NCBI GenBank assembly: GCA_022778745.1
Contig: JALFSR010000070.1
Location: forward strand, 1-47,058
Source of the DNA: Clostridiales bacterium
GTDB lineage: Bacteria; Bacillota; Clostridia; Lachnospirales; Lachnospiraceae
DNA: 47,058 nucleotides
Direction of reading: 5' to 3'
Below are positions 7,885 through 16,170 of the stretch, in pieces. The notes beneath the pieces are model-generated. The model worked only from the letters and a program-made list of their open reading frames with translations, made no database searches and was not told the DNA's origin. Made by a program: the position numbers and the translations under genes. The stretch's first letter is position 1. Each line of letters begins with the position of its first letter.

Positions 7885-8661
7885 ATGAAAAAAAAATTGG
7901 TGACAGCGTTACTTGGAATTTGCCTGTTATCGGGATGTGGAAAGATGCAGGAAATTCCAGCATTACAGGCAGAAGATCCAATCTATCATCAAATGGTCAG
8001 TTTGGAAATTCCGCAGATGACGGGAGGTGTCAGAGAAAAGGACAGTGTTGTATTTTCGGATATTGGAATTGATGGACTTAAACAGTATTTAGAGATTTAT
8101 TCCAAAGAAAAAAAGACAGAGCCAATTGAAATCGTAGATGAAGAAAAAATTGTAGTACAGGTACCAATAGATGAAACGAGAAAATCATTGATGTATTTGG
8201 TTGAGCAGCCTGAATTAAAAAGTAGTTCAGGAAAAGAAGCAGAGGCATACGATCATGCATATTTATTTTCTGGATTTGAGGCAAAAATTAATAGTCACAG
8301 AAAAAATTTGATATATGTAACAATACCGTTCCATCTGCTGGAAGATGAGACATTGGAAAGTTCTCTTGATACAGTAGAGATAGAAAAGCCATATTATGTG
8401 TCATATTCTATGGAAATCTTCCGCCAATTCTACGAAAAGTATTGTAAAAACTATGGTATTCCATACGATTCCTGTGTAAATATGCAGGGAGGACAGTTGG
8501 AAATCAAATATCCGTTAATTCGCTCAGAAGAAGCAGTAGATATAAATAACCTTGAAAAAACTAGAACGACAGAGACACTGATTATGCTGTTTCAACAAGA
8601 GGACGATCGCCTCAAATTTACAATCAAAATTCAAGACGCAAAACCAGAAGCAAAAAAATAA
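7885..8661 (+). CDS. hypothetical lipoprotein
   Basis: The 258-residue product starts with a lipoprotein signal: a basic MKKK, a short hydrophobic stretch and the lipobox LLSGC (Cys at about residue 18). The mature part is acidic with mixed charge and two similar strand-rich halves. No known domain is recognised. I prefer the ATG at 7885 because it gives a normal lipoprotein signal, but it lacks a good ribosome binding site. The ATG at 7828 has AGGAGG touching it and would give a 277-residue product. The start is uncertain. Confidence 0.65.
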   Translation: MKKKLVTALLGICLLSGCGKMQEIPALQAEDPIYHQMVSLEIPQMTGGVREKDSVVFSDIGIDGLKQYLEIYSKEKKTEPIEIVDEEKIVVQVPIDETRKSLMYLVEQPELKSSSGKEAEAYDHAYLFSGFEAKINSHRKNLIYVTIPFHLLEDETLESSLDTVEIEKPYYVSYSMEIFRQFYEKYCKNYGIPYDSCVNMQGGQLEIKYPLIRSEEAVDINNLEKTRTTETLIMLFQQEDDRLKFTIKIQDAKPEAKK

Positions 8662-8793
8662 ATGCAAATATAAAACTTAAAAACGAGAAATAAATACAAA
8701 ATTAAAATTAGAAATAAAATAATAAATGCAGATGCAAAAATTAGAAACAAGCACTAAATAAATCAAATATAAAATATGGAAAGGAATAAAGAA
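8662..8793. repeat. A-rich, T-poor degenerate repeat spacer
   Basis: Loose repeats of AAATAAATGCA and AAATTAGAAA make this spacer purine-rich and almost free of T runs on the plus strand. It separates the lipoprotein and esterase genes and holds no terminator. The last bases contain the esterase ribosome binding site. Confidence 0.4.
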
Positions 8794-9579
8794 ATGGCAT
8801 TACTTCATGTGAATTTTTTCTCAGATGTACTCGGTATGAGTATGAATATGGATGTAATTTTACCACAGCAGACAAATAGACAAATTGGAATGAAAGGGGC
8901 AGGAGCAGATGGGAGAATTCCGACTCTCTATTTACTCCATGGAATGAGTGATGATCATACGATTTGGCAGAGACGTACATCAATTGAGCGATATGTAAGT
9001 GAGATGGGAATTGCAGTTGTCATGCCAACGACACATCTTGCATGGTATACAGATACGACATATGGGCTAAAGTATTGGACATTTATCTCTCAAGAGCTTC
9101 CAATGATTTGCCGCTCGTTTTTTGCAAACTTATCTGATCGAAGAGAGGAGACATTTGTAGCAGGACTATCTATGGGAGGATATGGAGCATTTAAGATGGC
9201 ACTTGGCGCTCCTGATACATTTGGTGCAGCTGCATCATTATCGGGTGCATTGGATGCAAGAAGAAGAGATGGTGATTCGCATACAGAGACGAATCGTGCA
9301 TTTTGGGAAGGAATTTTTGGTCAGTTAAGTGAAATAAAGGGAAGTGATAATGATTTAATGACATTGACAGAACGATTAAAACAGTCAGGAAAACCATTGC
9401 CAAAGCTGTTTATGTGGTGTGGAACGGAAGACTTTTTATTTGAAGAAAATGAAGCGATGTATGAGTATTTTAAAACTATGGGATTTGATGTGACTTATAC
9501 AAAAGGACCAGGCGGACATCAATGGGAATGCTGGGATGAGCAGATTCAAAATGTATTAAAATGGCTGCCACTAAAATAA
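8794..9579 (+). CDS. alpha/beta hydrolase, esterase family (EstA/FrmB-like)
   Basis: A 261-residue alpha/beta hydrolase of the esterase D / tributyrin esterase group. The oxyanion motif YLLHGMSDD lies near residue 48. The nucleophile Ser is in AGLSMGGYGA near residue 128. A likely acid is the Asp of CGTEDF, and the catalytic His is in GGHQWECWD near the end. It probably hydrolyses short-chain acyl esters in the cytoplasm. I chose the ATG at 8794, which has GGAAAGGAATAAAGAA just upstream, over one six codons earlier. Confidence 0.85.
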   Translation: MALLHVNFFSDVLGMSMNMDVILPQQTNRQIGMKGAGADGRIPTLYLLHGMSDDHTIWQRRTSIERYVSEMGIAVVMPTTHLAWYTDTTYGLKYWTFISQELPMICRSFFANLSDRREETFVAGLSMGGYGAFKMALGAPDTFGAAASLSGALDARRRDGDSHTETNRAFWEGIFGQLSEIKGSDNDLMTLTERLKQSGKPLPKLFMWCGTEDFLFEENEAMYEYFKTMGFDVTYTKGPGGHQWECWDEQIQNVLKWLPLK

Positions 9580-9627
9580 AATTTATAAGTATAGCATTTG
9601 CATGGATGAAAAAGGAGAGGATAAGAT

Positions 9628-10140
9628 ATGATTGATTTACATACTCATATTCTTCCTGATGTAGATGATGGTTCTTCTTCGTTAGAGAACTCATTAATCA
9701 TGGCTGATATGGCGGTAAAAAGTGGAGTTCGTATGATTGCAGCCACTTCGCATGGTTGTAGTACGCATGTGAATCTTGAAAAATATTGGGATGCGTACCG
9801 CCAGTTAAAAAATGCATTAAGAGAAGAAAAGAATCCGCTGCAGCTGGTTCCAGGTATGGAAATCTTTATGACGGAAGATGCGTTAGCGATGATTCAAAAA
9901 AAGAACTATTATCAATCAACGATACAAAATATCTTTTAGTAGAATTTGATTTTGAAGAAGAGGCATGGGTAGCGGAATATTATTTGCAGACATTACAAGA
10001 GGCTGGATATAACCCAATTATCGCTCACCCAGAACGTTATCATTTTTTCTCCTTTGTGTGCAAAGATGCTTTTGAAAGAAAATCCAAAACGGATTATTCA
10101 AGGAAAAGAAGTGTATACTTTGCCTCCAAGACAATTTTAA
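9628..10140 (+). pseudogene. CpsB/YwqE-like tyrosine phosphatase, frameshifted and deleted
   Basis: The first frame opens with MIDLHTHILPDVDDGS, the metal-binding start of PHP-type bacterial tyrosine phosphatases (CpsB, YwqE), and runs to about 9903. The reading then continues in the -1 frame with LLVEFDFEEEAWVAEYYLQ and AHPERYHF up to about 10047. The last piece (10060-10140, a third frame) reads AKMLLKENPKRIIQG and ends in PRQF, which fits the family C-terminus. About 80 residues between, including the expected SDAH metal motif, are gone. The frame change sits exactly on A_AAA_AAG (9897-9903). With a catalytic segment missing, a pseudogene is the better call. Confidence 0.78.
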
Positions 10141-10157
10141 TTTATAAAAAGGAAAAA

Positions 10158-10382
10158 ATGAAAATAATACGTCGGCTTGTTTTGGTAATGACAATTTTGA
10201 CAGCTGCGTTATTTGCAGTATTTTGGCAGTTCTGGTTCACAAAAAATGATGTAGAAGGACCAGTTATTACCTGTGATGAAGAAAAATATTCAGTATCTAT
10301 CGAAGCGACAGAAGAAGAATTGTTAAAAGGAATGCATGCATGGGAAGAAGCTTCTTCTTGTTACAAGTTCCTTGCCAAATGA
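10158..10382 (+). pseudogene. truncated membrane protein of exopolysaccharide locus
   Basis: Seventy-four codons start with MKIIRRLVLVM, have one membrane segment (about residues 7-28) and then an extracellular-looking stretch, NDVEGPVITCDEE. This resembles the N-terminus of larger single-pass proteins found in Lachnospiraceae polysaccharide clusters. The similarity stops near 10330, and the frame ends inside the kinase gene, so a deletion has joined the two genes. AAGGAAAA precedes the ATG. Confidence 0.55.
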
Positions 10383-10971
10383 GGGAAAAACAACAATTTC
10401 TACAAATCTAGCGATTGCAGCTGCAAGCAGAGGAAAGAAAGTGTTATTAATTGACGGAAATTTACATTCCCCATCAATTCATAAATTGTTTGAGAAAGAG
10501 AACCTGCCAAAGAAAAAGGGATTGGCAGACATATTGTTAAGTTATGATAATCCAGAAGAGGCGATTATTTCATCGCCGATTCCAAAGTTGGATCTTATTC
10601 TTGGTGGAGATCGAATTGAAGATCCGAGTAATATTTTAGCTGGAGAACAGCTTAAGCGATTATTAGAAACAGTCAAACAATCCTATGATTACGTTATTTT
10701 TGATTCCTCTCCAGCGGCAATGTTGTCCGACACTTCTGATATTGCAAACTTAATGGATGCAGTTTTGTTTGTAATTCGTCAGGATTATACAAGAATTGAA
10801 TATGCAAAAGAAGGTTTGGCATTATTAAGTGAAAGTGGAATATTATCACTTGGCTGTGTAATGAATTATGCGGAAGCTGGGTTAGGAAGTTATGGATATG
10901 GTTATTATGAATACCGTTATAATAAATATCAATATGGACGTTATAGTCGATATAGTGAAAAAGAAGATTAA
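10336..10971 (+). CDS. CpsD-like tyrosine kinase, N-terminally truncated
   Basis: The 211-residue product is a bacterial tyrosine kinase (BY-kinase) of the CpsD/YwqD type. Walker A reads SSLPNEGKTT only about residue 10, Walker A' is VLLIDGNLHSP and Walker B is YVIFDSSPA. The C-terminus is a Tyr cluster with ten Tyr in about 25 residues (GYGYYEYRYNKYQYGRYSRY), the usual autophosphorylation tail. Family members carry a further 30-40 residues before Walker A; these are lost at the junction with the preceding remnant. The ATG has AAAAGGA upstream, so a shortened protein could still be made. Whether it is active is unclear. Confidence 0.7.
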   Translation: MHGKKLLLVTSSLPNEGKTTISTNLAIAAASRGKKVLLIDGNLHSPSIHKLFEKENLPKKKGLADILLSYDNPEEAIISSPIPKLDLILGGDRIEDPSNILAGEQLKRLLETVKQSYDYVIFDSSPAAMLSDTSDIANLMDAVLFVIRQDYTRIEYAKEGLALLSESGILSLGCVMNYAEAGLGSYGYGYYEYRYNKYQYGRYSRYSEKED

Positions 10972-10998
10972 TTGATAATATACTATTGATAATATACT
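10971..10998. repeat. tandem duplication of 14 bp
   Basis: ATTGATAATATACT occurs twice head to tail, beginning at the kinase stop codon region. Confidence 0.9.
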
Positions 10999-11056
10999 GT
11001 AGAGAGGATGTCCAGCACAAAATTGTTTGGTCATTCCATTCTACAGTAATTTTTTA
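10996..11056 (+). terminator. intrinsic terminator after kinase
   Basis: ACTGTAGA at 10996-11003 pairs with TCTACAGT at 11040-11047 and AATTTTTTATT follows. The loop is long (36 nt). It separates the decayed polysaccharide locus from udp. Confidence 0.6.
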
Positions 11057-11107
11057 TTAAAAGAAGATAACACTGCTAAAATAAAATTTATGAAAGAGGT
11101 GGAAAAA

Positions 11108-11920
11108 ATGCAAAATTATTCAGGTGAGATTGGTTTACAATATCATTTACAGATTCGAAAGGGAGATATTGGACAGTATGTGATTTTGCCAGGAGATCCG
11201 AAGCGATGCGAAAAAATTGCAAAATATTTGGATGAAGCAGTTCTCGTTGCGGACAACCGGGAGTTTGTGACATATACTGGATATCTGGATGGTGAAAAAG
11301 TAAGTGTGACATCAACGGGAATTGGCGGTCCATCAGCTGCAATTGCAATGGAAGAACTTGTACTATGCGGAGCAGATACATTTATTCGTGTTGGAACGTG
11401 CGGCGGTATGGCAATGGACGTAAAAGGAGGAGATGTTGTCGTTGCAACTGCGTCAATTCGTATGGAAGGAACAAGCCGAGAATATGCACCGATTGAGTTT
11501 CCAGCAGCTGCGAATCTGGAAGTAACAAATGCTCTTGTGCAGGCAGCGAAAACGCTTGGATATCCGTGTCATGTCGGAGTTGTTCAATCAAAAGACTCTT
11601 TTTATGGACAGCATGATCCTGATACAAAGCCTGTAAGTTATGAGCTGATGAATAAATGGAAAGCGTGGATTCGTATGGGATGCAAGGCATCAGAGATGGA
11701 ATCAGCAGCATTGTTTATTGTTGCAAATTATTTAGGAGTGCGCTGCGGAGCAGATTTTCTCGTAATGGGAAACCAGGAGAGAGCGAAAGCAGGGCTTGAT
11801 AATCCGATTGTGCGTGATACAGATGTGCCAGTGAAAATTGCAATAGAAGCAATGAGACAACTCATTCGAGAGGAAAAAACATCATGTACGGTTAATTCAG
11901 CAGAATGGAGGAAACAATAA
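11108..11920 (+). CDS. udp: uridine phosphorylase
   Basis: The 270-residue enzyme belongs to nucleoside phosphorylase family I and would split uridine with phosphate into uracil and ribose-1-phosphate. Family landmarks are [14 protein letters not shown] near residue 25, [16 protein letters not shown], the phosphate-binding IRVGTCGGM, and SEMESAALF near residue 197, which contacts the ribose. Met1 at 11108 follows GAGGTGGAAAAA. Upstream in-frame codons lie in the terminator region and are not conserved. It is 1 base from the next gene, so nucleoside salvage and the cysteine-cluster gene form one operon. Confidence 0.9.
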   Translation: MQNYSGEIGLQYHLQIRKGDIGQYVILPGDPKRCEKIAKYLDEAVLVADNREFVTYTGYLDGEKVSVTSTGIGGPSAAIAMEELVLCGADTFIRVGTCGGMAMDVKGGDVVVATASIRMEGTSREYAPIEFPAAANLEVTNALVQAAKTLGYPCHVGVVQSKDSFYGQHDPDTKPVSYELMNKWKAWIRMGCKASEMESAALFIVANYLGVRCGADFLVMGNQERAKAGLDNPIVRDTDVPVKIAIEAMRQLIREEKTSCTVNSAEWRKQ

Positions 11921-11921
11921 G

Positions 11922-12587
11922 ATGGAACGACAAGTAAGCTTGGATGAAATATCAGATGGAAAACTGTATGGATCAAATGATATGGTAAAAGCAGATTGTA
12001 ATGACTGCAAAGGCTGCTTTGCATGTTGTAAAGGAATGGGAAAATCAATTGTGCTTGATCCGCTTGATTTATTTCGTATGACATCTTATCGAGACATTAC
12101 ATTTGAACAGATGCTTGTAGATGAGATAGAGCTGAATGTAGTGGATGGGATAATATTGCCGAACTTGAAAATGAGTGGTTCGGAAGAACGTTGTACATTT
12201 TTAAATGAGAATGGAAGATGCAGCATTCATCCATTCCGTCCTGGAATTTGTCGATTGTTTCCGCTTGGCCGATATTATGAAGATCACACGTTTTACTATT
12301 TTTTGCAGATTCATGAATGCAAAAAAGAAAATCGCACAAAAGTAAAAGTGAAAAAATGGATTGATACTCCAGATATAAAGAAGTACGAAACATTTGTTAA
12401 TGACTGGCATTATTTTCTGAAAGAGTTACAGAATAAAATAAAGCAGCAAAAAGAAGGATTTACAGCAAAGACAATTAGTATGTATGTGCTGCAGCAATTT
12501 TATATGCTGCCATACGATAAAAATGATGATTTCTATACACAGTTCAACCAACGACTGGAAAAAGCAAATATGCAGCTAAACCGTTAA
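11922..12587 (+). CDS. YkgJ-family cysteine cluster protein
   Basis: The 221-residue protein has the CxxCxGCCxxx-type cluster (CNDCKGCFACCKGMG, residues 26-40) and further Cys in RCTFLNENGRCSIHPFRPGI followed by CRLFP. Family members bind zinc or an Fe-S cluster, and most are of unknown function. The remaining C-terminal half is charged and helical. GGAGG precedes the ATG, and udp ends one base before it. Confidence 0.82.
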   Translation: MERQVSLDEISDGKLYGSNDMVKADCNDCKGCFACCKGMGKSIVLDPLDLFRMTSYRDITFEQMLVDEIELNVVDGIILPNLKMSGSEERCTFLNENGRCSIHPFRPGICRLFPLGRYYEDHTFYYFLQIHECKKENRTKVKVKKWIDTPDIKKYETFVNDWHYFLKELQNKIKQQKEGFTAKTISMYVLQQFYMLPYDKNDDFYTQFNQRLEKANMQLNR

Positions 12588-12611
12588 TAAAATTATGATA
12601 CTATCATAATA

Positions 12612-12670
12612 CAACAGCACAGTGATTTGACAGAATACAATGATTGGTTCTATCGAATCGCTGTGCTGTT
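12612..12670. terminator. hairpin between convergent genes
   Basis: AACAGCACAGTGATT pairs with AATCGCTGTGCTGTT (one mismatch) around a loop of about 29 nt. The tails are AT-rich, without a long T run. It probably ends both the udp operon and the hcp operon. Confidence 0.6.
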
Positions 12671-12727
12671 AATAATATCTTATCGCAGATTTATAAATGA
12701 AGATTGTATAAATGATGCATATGCATG

Positions 12728-14317
12728 TTATCTTGACTGAATATTAGCGAGATCTTGTTCCGGCGTTGTAGTTGGATGAATTTGGAAATTTTCTACAAGA
12801 TAGTTTAATACATTCTTTGATAAAAACGCTGGAAGTGTTGGTCCAAGATAAATATTTTTAATACCAAGGTGCAGCAATGTAAGTAAAATACAAACAGCCT
12901 TTTGTTCGTACCAAGATAATATGAGGCTAAGAGGAAGTTCATTAACACTACATCCAAACGCATCTGCAAGTGCGCAGGCTACTTTAATTGCGCTGTAAGC
13001 ATCATTGCATTGCCCCATATCCATAATACGAGGAAGACCTTCAATTGTTCCTAGATTCAAATCATTAAAGCGGAACTTTCCACATGCAAGTGTTAAAATA
13101 ATGGAATCAGCAGGTGTATGTTTAACAAATTCTGTGTAATAATTACGTCCTTTGCGTGCTCCATCACATCCGCCGACAAGGAAAAAATGTTTAATTGCAC
13201 CAGATTTTACAGCTTCTATTATTTTGTCTGCTGCACTTAGAACAGTTCCATGACCGAATCCAGTCATTACGGTATGTCCTCCATTTATACCTGTAAATAA
13301 AGTATCTTCCTTGAAGCCGCCAAGTTCTAATGCCTTTTTAATAACCGCATCAAAATTTCGATCAGAAATATAAGGCATATTTGGATAACGAACTGCATCA
13401 GAAGTGAATACACGATCAGAATAACTGTCTTTTACAGGCATAAGACAATTTGTTGTAAATAAAATTGAACCAGGAAGGTTAGCAAATTCTTTTTGTTGAT
13501 TTTGCCATGCAGTACCAAAATGACCTTTTAAATGAGGATATTGTTTTAATTTTGGATAAGCATGTGCAGGCAGCATTTCTCCATGTGTATAGACACAAAC
13601 TCCAGTGCCCTGTGTTTGCTTTAGTAATGCTTCCAAGTCTAGCAGATCATGACCTGTAACTACGATAAATGGTCCCTTTTCTATTGTCAATGAAACAGTA
13701 GTTGGTGTTGGAGTACCATAGGTAGTTGTATTTGCCTGATCTAAGAGTGCCATACATTTTAGATTTACTGACCCTAATTCCATAACAACAGGTAGTAATT
13801 GTTCCATATCCCAATCTTGGGAAAGTACAAATAATCCCTTGTAGAAAAATTGATCAACTTCTTCATCGCGGTATCCAAGCACAAGTGCATGATATGCATA
13901 AGCTGCCATACCGCGCAAGCCAAATAGGAGAAGTGATTTTAGACTGCGAATATCTTCATCTGCATTCCATATTTTTGTCATATCATAATCATCAAAACGT
14001 CCGCAGGAAGAAGCACAGTTTTGACAGTCAGGCAGCAGAGAAGCTATCTGAGCATGAACACGATTAATCAGTTCTATAATACTTGGATCATCAAAATTTA
14101 CGTTTGTAATTGTAGCAAAAATTCCTTCTAAAATAAGACGTGTTGTTGCAGTAGTTGGTGGAATTTGTTCGGATGTGCAGGCAAGTGCAATTAAGGCACC
14201 AGTGAGCTGATCTTGTAACTGTGCAGTACTAGACTGCTTTCCGCATACACCTGCATTTTTTGTACATCCGCTGCATCCAGCAGTTTGCTCACATTGAAAA
14301 CAAAACATTTGATTCAT
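12728..14317 (-). CDS. hcp: hybrid cluster protein (hydroxylamine reductase)
   Basis: The 529-residue protein is an Hcp (prismane) enzyme. The N-terminal cluster ligands are in MFCFQCEQTAGCSGC and NAGVCGK. Hybrid-cluster ligands appear in TGFGHGT, FTTNCLMP, VGGCDGARKGR and LACGKFRFN. Hcp reduces hydroxylamine and acts as a nitric oxide reductase under nitrosative stress in anaerobes. I chose the ATG at 14317 because AAGGAGACTTTTT precedes it and the protein then starts at the conserved cluster. It follows the Fe-S protein gene by 49 bases in one operon, and a Crp/Fnr regulator is transcribed away from them. Confidence 0.93.
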   Translation of the reverse strand: MNQMFCFQCEQTAGCSGCTKNAGVCGKQSSTAQLQDQLTGALIALACTSEQIPPTTATTRLILEGIFATITNVNFDDPSIIELINRVHAQIASLLPDCQNCASSCGRFDDYDMTKIWNADEDIRSLKSLLLFGLRGMAAYAYHALVLGYRDEEVDQFFYKGLFVLSQDWDMEQLLPVVMELGSVNLKCMALLDQANTTTYGTPTPTTVSLTIEKGPFIVVTGHDLLDLEALLKQTQGTGVCVYTHGEMLPAHAYPKLKQYPHLKGHFGTAWQNQQKEFANLPGSILFTTNCLMPVKDSYSDRVFTSDAVRYPNMPYISDRNFDAVIKKALELGGFKEDTLFTGINGGHTVMTGFGHGTVLSAADKIIEAVKSGAIKHFFLVGGCDGARKGRNYYTEFVKHTPADSIILTLACGKFRFNDLNLGTIEGLPRIMDMGQCNDAYSAIKVACALADAFGCSVNELPLSLILSWYEQKAVCILLTLLHLGIKNIYLGPTLPAFLSKNVLNYLVENFQIHPTTTPEQDLANIQSR

Positions 14318-14366
14318 AAAAAGTCTCCTTGTTGACCTAATTTGTTTAGTGTGAAAGGGAATGAGA

Positions 14367-15062
14367 TTAAATAATATCTCCCTGTGTAGAAATAGTAACA
14401 ACTTCTAATGGAATATCTTTTCCACTCTCAGCAATGGCAGTACGCACCGCACGTTCCAATCCACCGCAGCATGGAACTTGCATACGTACCATAGTAACCG
14501 TTTGAATCGTATTCCACTTCATGATAGCAAGCAGTTTTTCTGTATAATCAACAGGGTCAAGCTTTGGACATCCAACTAGTGTAATACGATTTTTAATAAA
14601 GCGATTATGAAAATCACCATAAGCATATGCGGTACAGTCAGCAGCAACAAGCAGATGGGCATTTTGAAAATAGGGAGCATTTGGGGCAGCTAATTGAATC
14701 TGCACTGGCCATTGCTGTAATTGACTGTTTACAGATTTAGAAGAACAACAACTATTTATCGTCATGTCTGGTTTTGTCCATTGCTTTGCCTCTGTTCCAG
14801 GACATCCACATGCAAGTGGTTTTGAAGATGAAAGGTGGAGTTTTACTGCATCTTCATCATAGGCAGGTGCTTCTCTTTGTTCTATTTTGATTGCATCAAC
14901 TGGACAAGCAGGAAGACAATCCCCTAAACCGTCACAATAATCTTCTCTTAATAACTCTGCCTTTCCATTTACGATTACAATCGCACCTTCGTGACATGCA
15001 TCGGCACAGAGTCCGCAGCCAGTACATTTATCTTTGTCAATATGAATAATATTTCGAATCAT
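14367..15062 (-). CDS. iron-sulfur protein with two ferredoxin clusters
   Basis: The product has 231 residues. The N-terminal 60 residues form a 2[4Fe-4S] ferredoxin-like domain: CTGCGLCADACHEGA, then CDGLGDCLPACPVDA. The C-terminal part has more Cys (LACGCPGTE, INSCCSSK, LVGCPKLD, VPCCGGLE) and is known only as part of an uncharacterised family. As the first gene of the hcp operon, it probably passes electrons to Hcp. That role is inferred from position. GGAGGAATTT precedes the ATG. Confidence 0.82.
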   Translation of the reverse strand: MIRNIIHIDKDKCTGCGLCADACHEGAIVIVNGKAELLREDYCDGLGDCLPACPVDAIKIEQREAPAYDEDAVKLHLSSSKPLACGCPGTEAKQWTKPDMTINSCCSSKSVNSQLQQWPVQIQLAAPNAPYFQNAHLLVAADCTAYAYGDFHNRFIKNRITLVGCPKLDPVDYTEKLLAIMKWNTIQTVTMVRMQVPCCGGLERAVRTAIAESGKDIPLEVVTISTQGDII

Positions 15063-15076
15063 AAATTCCTCCTGTG

Positions 15077-15104
15077 ATAATACTTAATTTGTGGGAAGTT
15101 TCAA
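15077..15104 (-). promoter_or_regulatory. promoter of iron-sulfur protein-hcp operon
   Basis: On the minus strand TTGAAA, a 16-bp spacer and TATTAT lie about 15 bases before the ATG, leaving room only for the ribosome binding site. Confidence 0.5.
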
Positions 15105-15155
15105 GTGCTCCCTTGTATTTATGGTTTGAGTATACTACAATAAAATAGAAAAATA

Positions 15156-15171
15156 TGTTGGATTTCCAACA
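15156..15171. promoter_or_regulatory. palindromic operator candidate (Crp/Fnr site)
   Basis: TGTTGGA-TT-TCCAACA is a perfect 7-bp inverted repeat just upstream of the regulator ribosome binding site and about 50 bases from the divergent operon promoter. Crp/Fnr proteins bind short palindromes of this size, so it may mediate autoregulation. Confidence 0.55.
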
Positions 15172-15185
15172 AAAAGGAGAAAAAT

Positions 15186-15860
15186 TTGATTCCTTATAAA
15201 AAATTAAAGCAAATTAGATTATTTTCTGGGATGAAAGAACAAGAAATTGAAGCAGTTCTTAATTGTTTGAGTGTACAGATAAAGGATTATGAAAAAGGAT
15301 GTACAATTTTCCATTCAGGTGATCCAATCTCCGAGGTGGGGGTTGTCTTAAAAGGAAGTGTACACATTATAAAAGAAGACTATTGGGGAAACCGTGATTT
15401 AATCGCATGGGTAGAGGAAAATGATGTATTTGGAGAAACTTATGCATGTATTCCATCTGCAGTAATTCCAATTGATGTAATCGCAGCAGAAAAAGTGGAA
15501 GTACTATTTTTAAAAGTAAAAAGAGTAATTACTACATGTTCCGCTTCTTGTAAATTCCACAATCAACTGATTCAAAATATGTTGATTGTACTTGCTGAAA
15601 AAAATCTGCAAATAACAAATAAAGTTGACATTGTGACGAAACGGACAACTCGCAGTAAACTTATGACATATCTTTCTAAGCTTGCAGGGCAAATGCAGAA
15701 CTCAACCTTTATAGTACCGCTAAATCGTCAACAGCTTGCCGATTATTTGGGTGTTGATCGAAGTGCAATGACGGTAGAGCTGCATAAACTGCAAAAAGAA
15801 GGTTTGATTCGGTTTAAAAAAAACCAGTTTGAACTTCTCATGCATGAAACGAAAAAATAA
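15186..15860 (+). CDS. Crp/Fnr-family transcription regulator
   Basis: The 224-residue protein has an N-terminal cNMP-binding-like beta-roll (about residues 5-120) and a C-terminal winged helix (about 150-215) with RQQLADYLGVDRSAMTVEL as the recognition helix. The Fnr Cys cluster at the N-terminus is absent; Cys in ITTCSASCKF lie before the dimer helix. The divergent arrangement with hcp fits a regulator of nitrosative stress genes, like HcpR in other anaerobes. The start is TTG at 15186, preceded by AAAGGAG with a 7-base spacing. Confidence 0.88.
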   Translation: MIPYKKLKQIRLFSGMKEQEIEAVLNCLSVQIKDYEKGCTIFHSGDPISEVGVVLKGSVHIIKEDYWGNRDLIAWVEENDVFGETYACIPSAVIPIDVIAAEKVEVLFLKVKRVITTCSASCKFHNQLIQNMLIVLAEKNLQITNKVDIVTKRTTRSKLMTYLSKLAGQMQNSTFIVPLNRQQLADYLGVDRSAMTVELHKLQKEGLIRFKKNQFELLMHETKK

Positions 15861-15901
15861 GTTCTTTCATTATAAGAGAAAAATATTTAGCTGGATAGAG
15901 A

Positions 15902-16042
15902 CAATTTTACGGAAGTGTAGATCCAGAAGAAACACTTGAAAAGTTAAATAAGAAGTTAAAAGCCGTTGGTATCGATACTGTTATTGAAGAAATGCAGAAG
16001 CAGATTGATGAGTGGAAAAAGACAAAAGATGATGACAAATAA
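15902..16042 (+). pseudogene. C-terminal remnant of a DUF3502-type solute-binding protein
   Basis: Forty-six codons with no start site read FYGSVDPEETLEKLNKKLKA, then GIDTVIEEMQKQIDEW, and end in a lysine/aspartate-rich tail and stop. This fits the C-terminus of large extracellular solute-binding lipoproteins of sugar ABC transporters. A stop codon lies three codons upstream, so the rest of the gene has been lost. Confidence 0.6.
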
Positions 16043-16136
16043 TAAGATAACAGAAAAAACTGATCAAAAAGAAACAACAAAAGGATTTAAAAAATAAACA
16101 GTTTTGTGATAGGGGAACTGTATCTTTTACTACAAT

Positions 16137-16168
16137 AAATTTCGCAGGGAATATTCCCTGCGAAATTT
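16137..16168 (+). terminator. perfect palindromic terminator
   Basis: A 32-base perfect palindrome centred on AATATT (arms AAATTTCGCAGGGAA) is followed by GTTTGTATCTTTGTTT. It probably terminated the lost solute-binding-protein gene. Confidence 0.7.
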
Positions 16169-16170
16169 GT

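Noticed and set aside
12201-12410. Minus-strand open frames inside coding genes such as those opposite the YkgJ-family gene
   Set aside because: They are shadows of real genes, without binding sites or family likeness. The same holds for the other antisense frames in the window.
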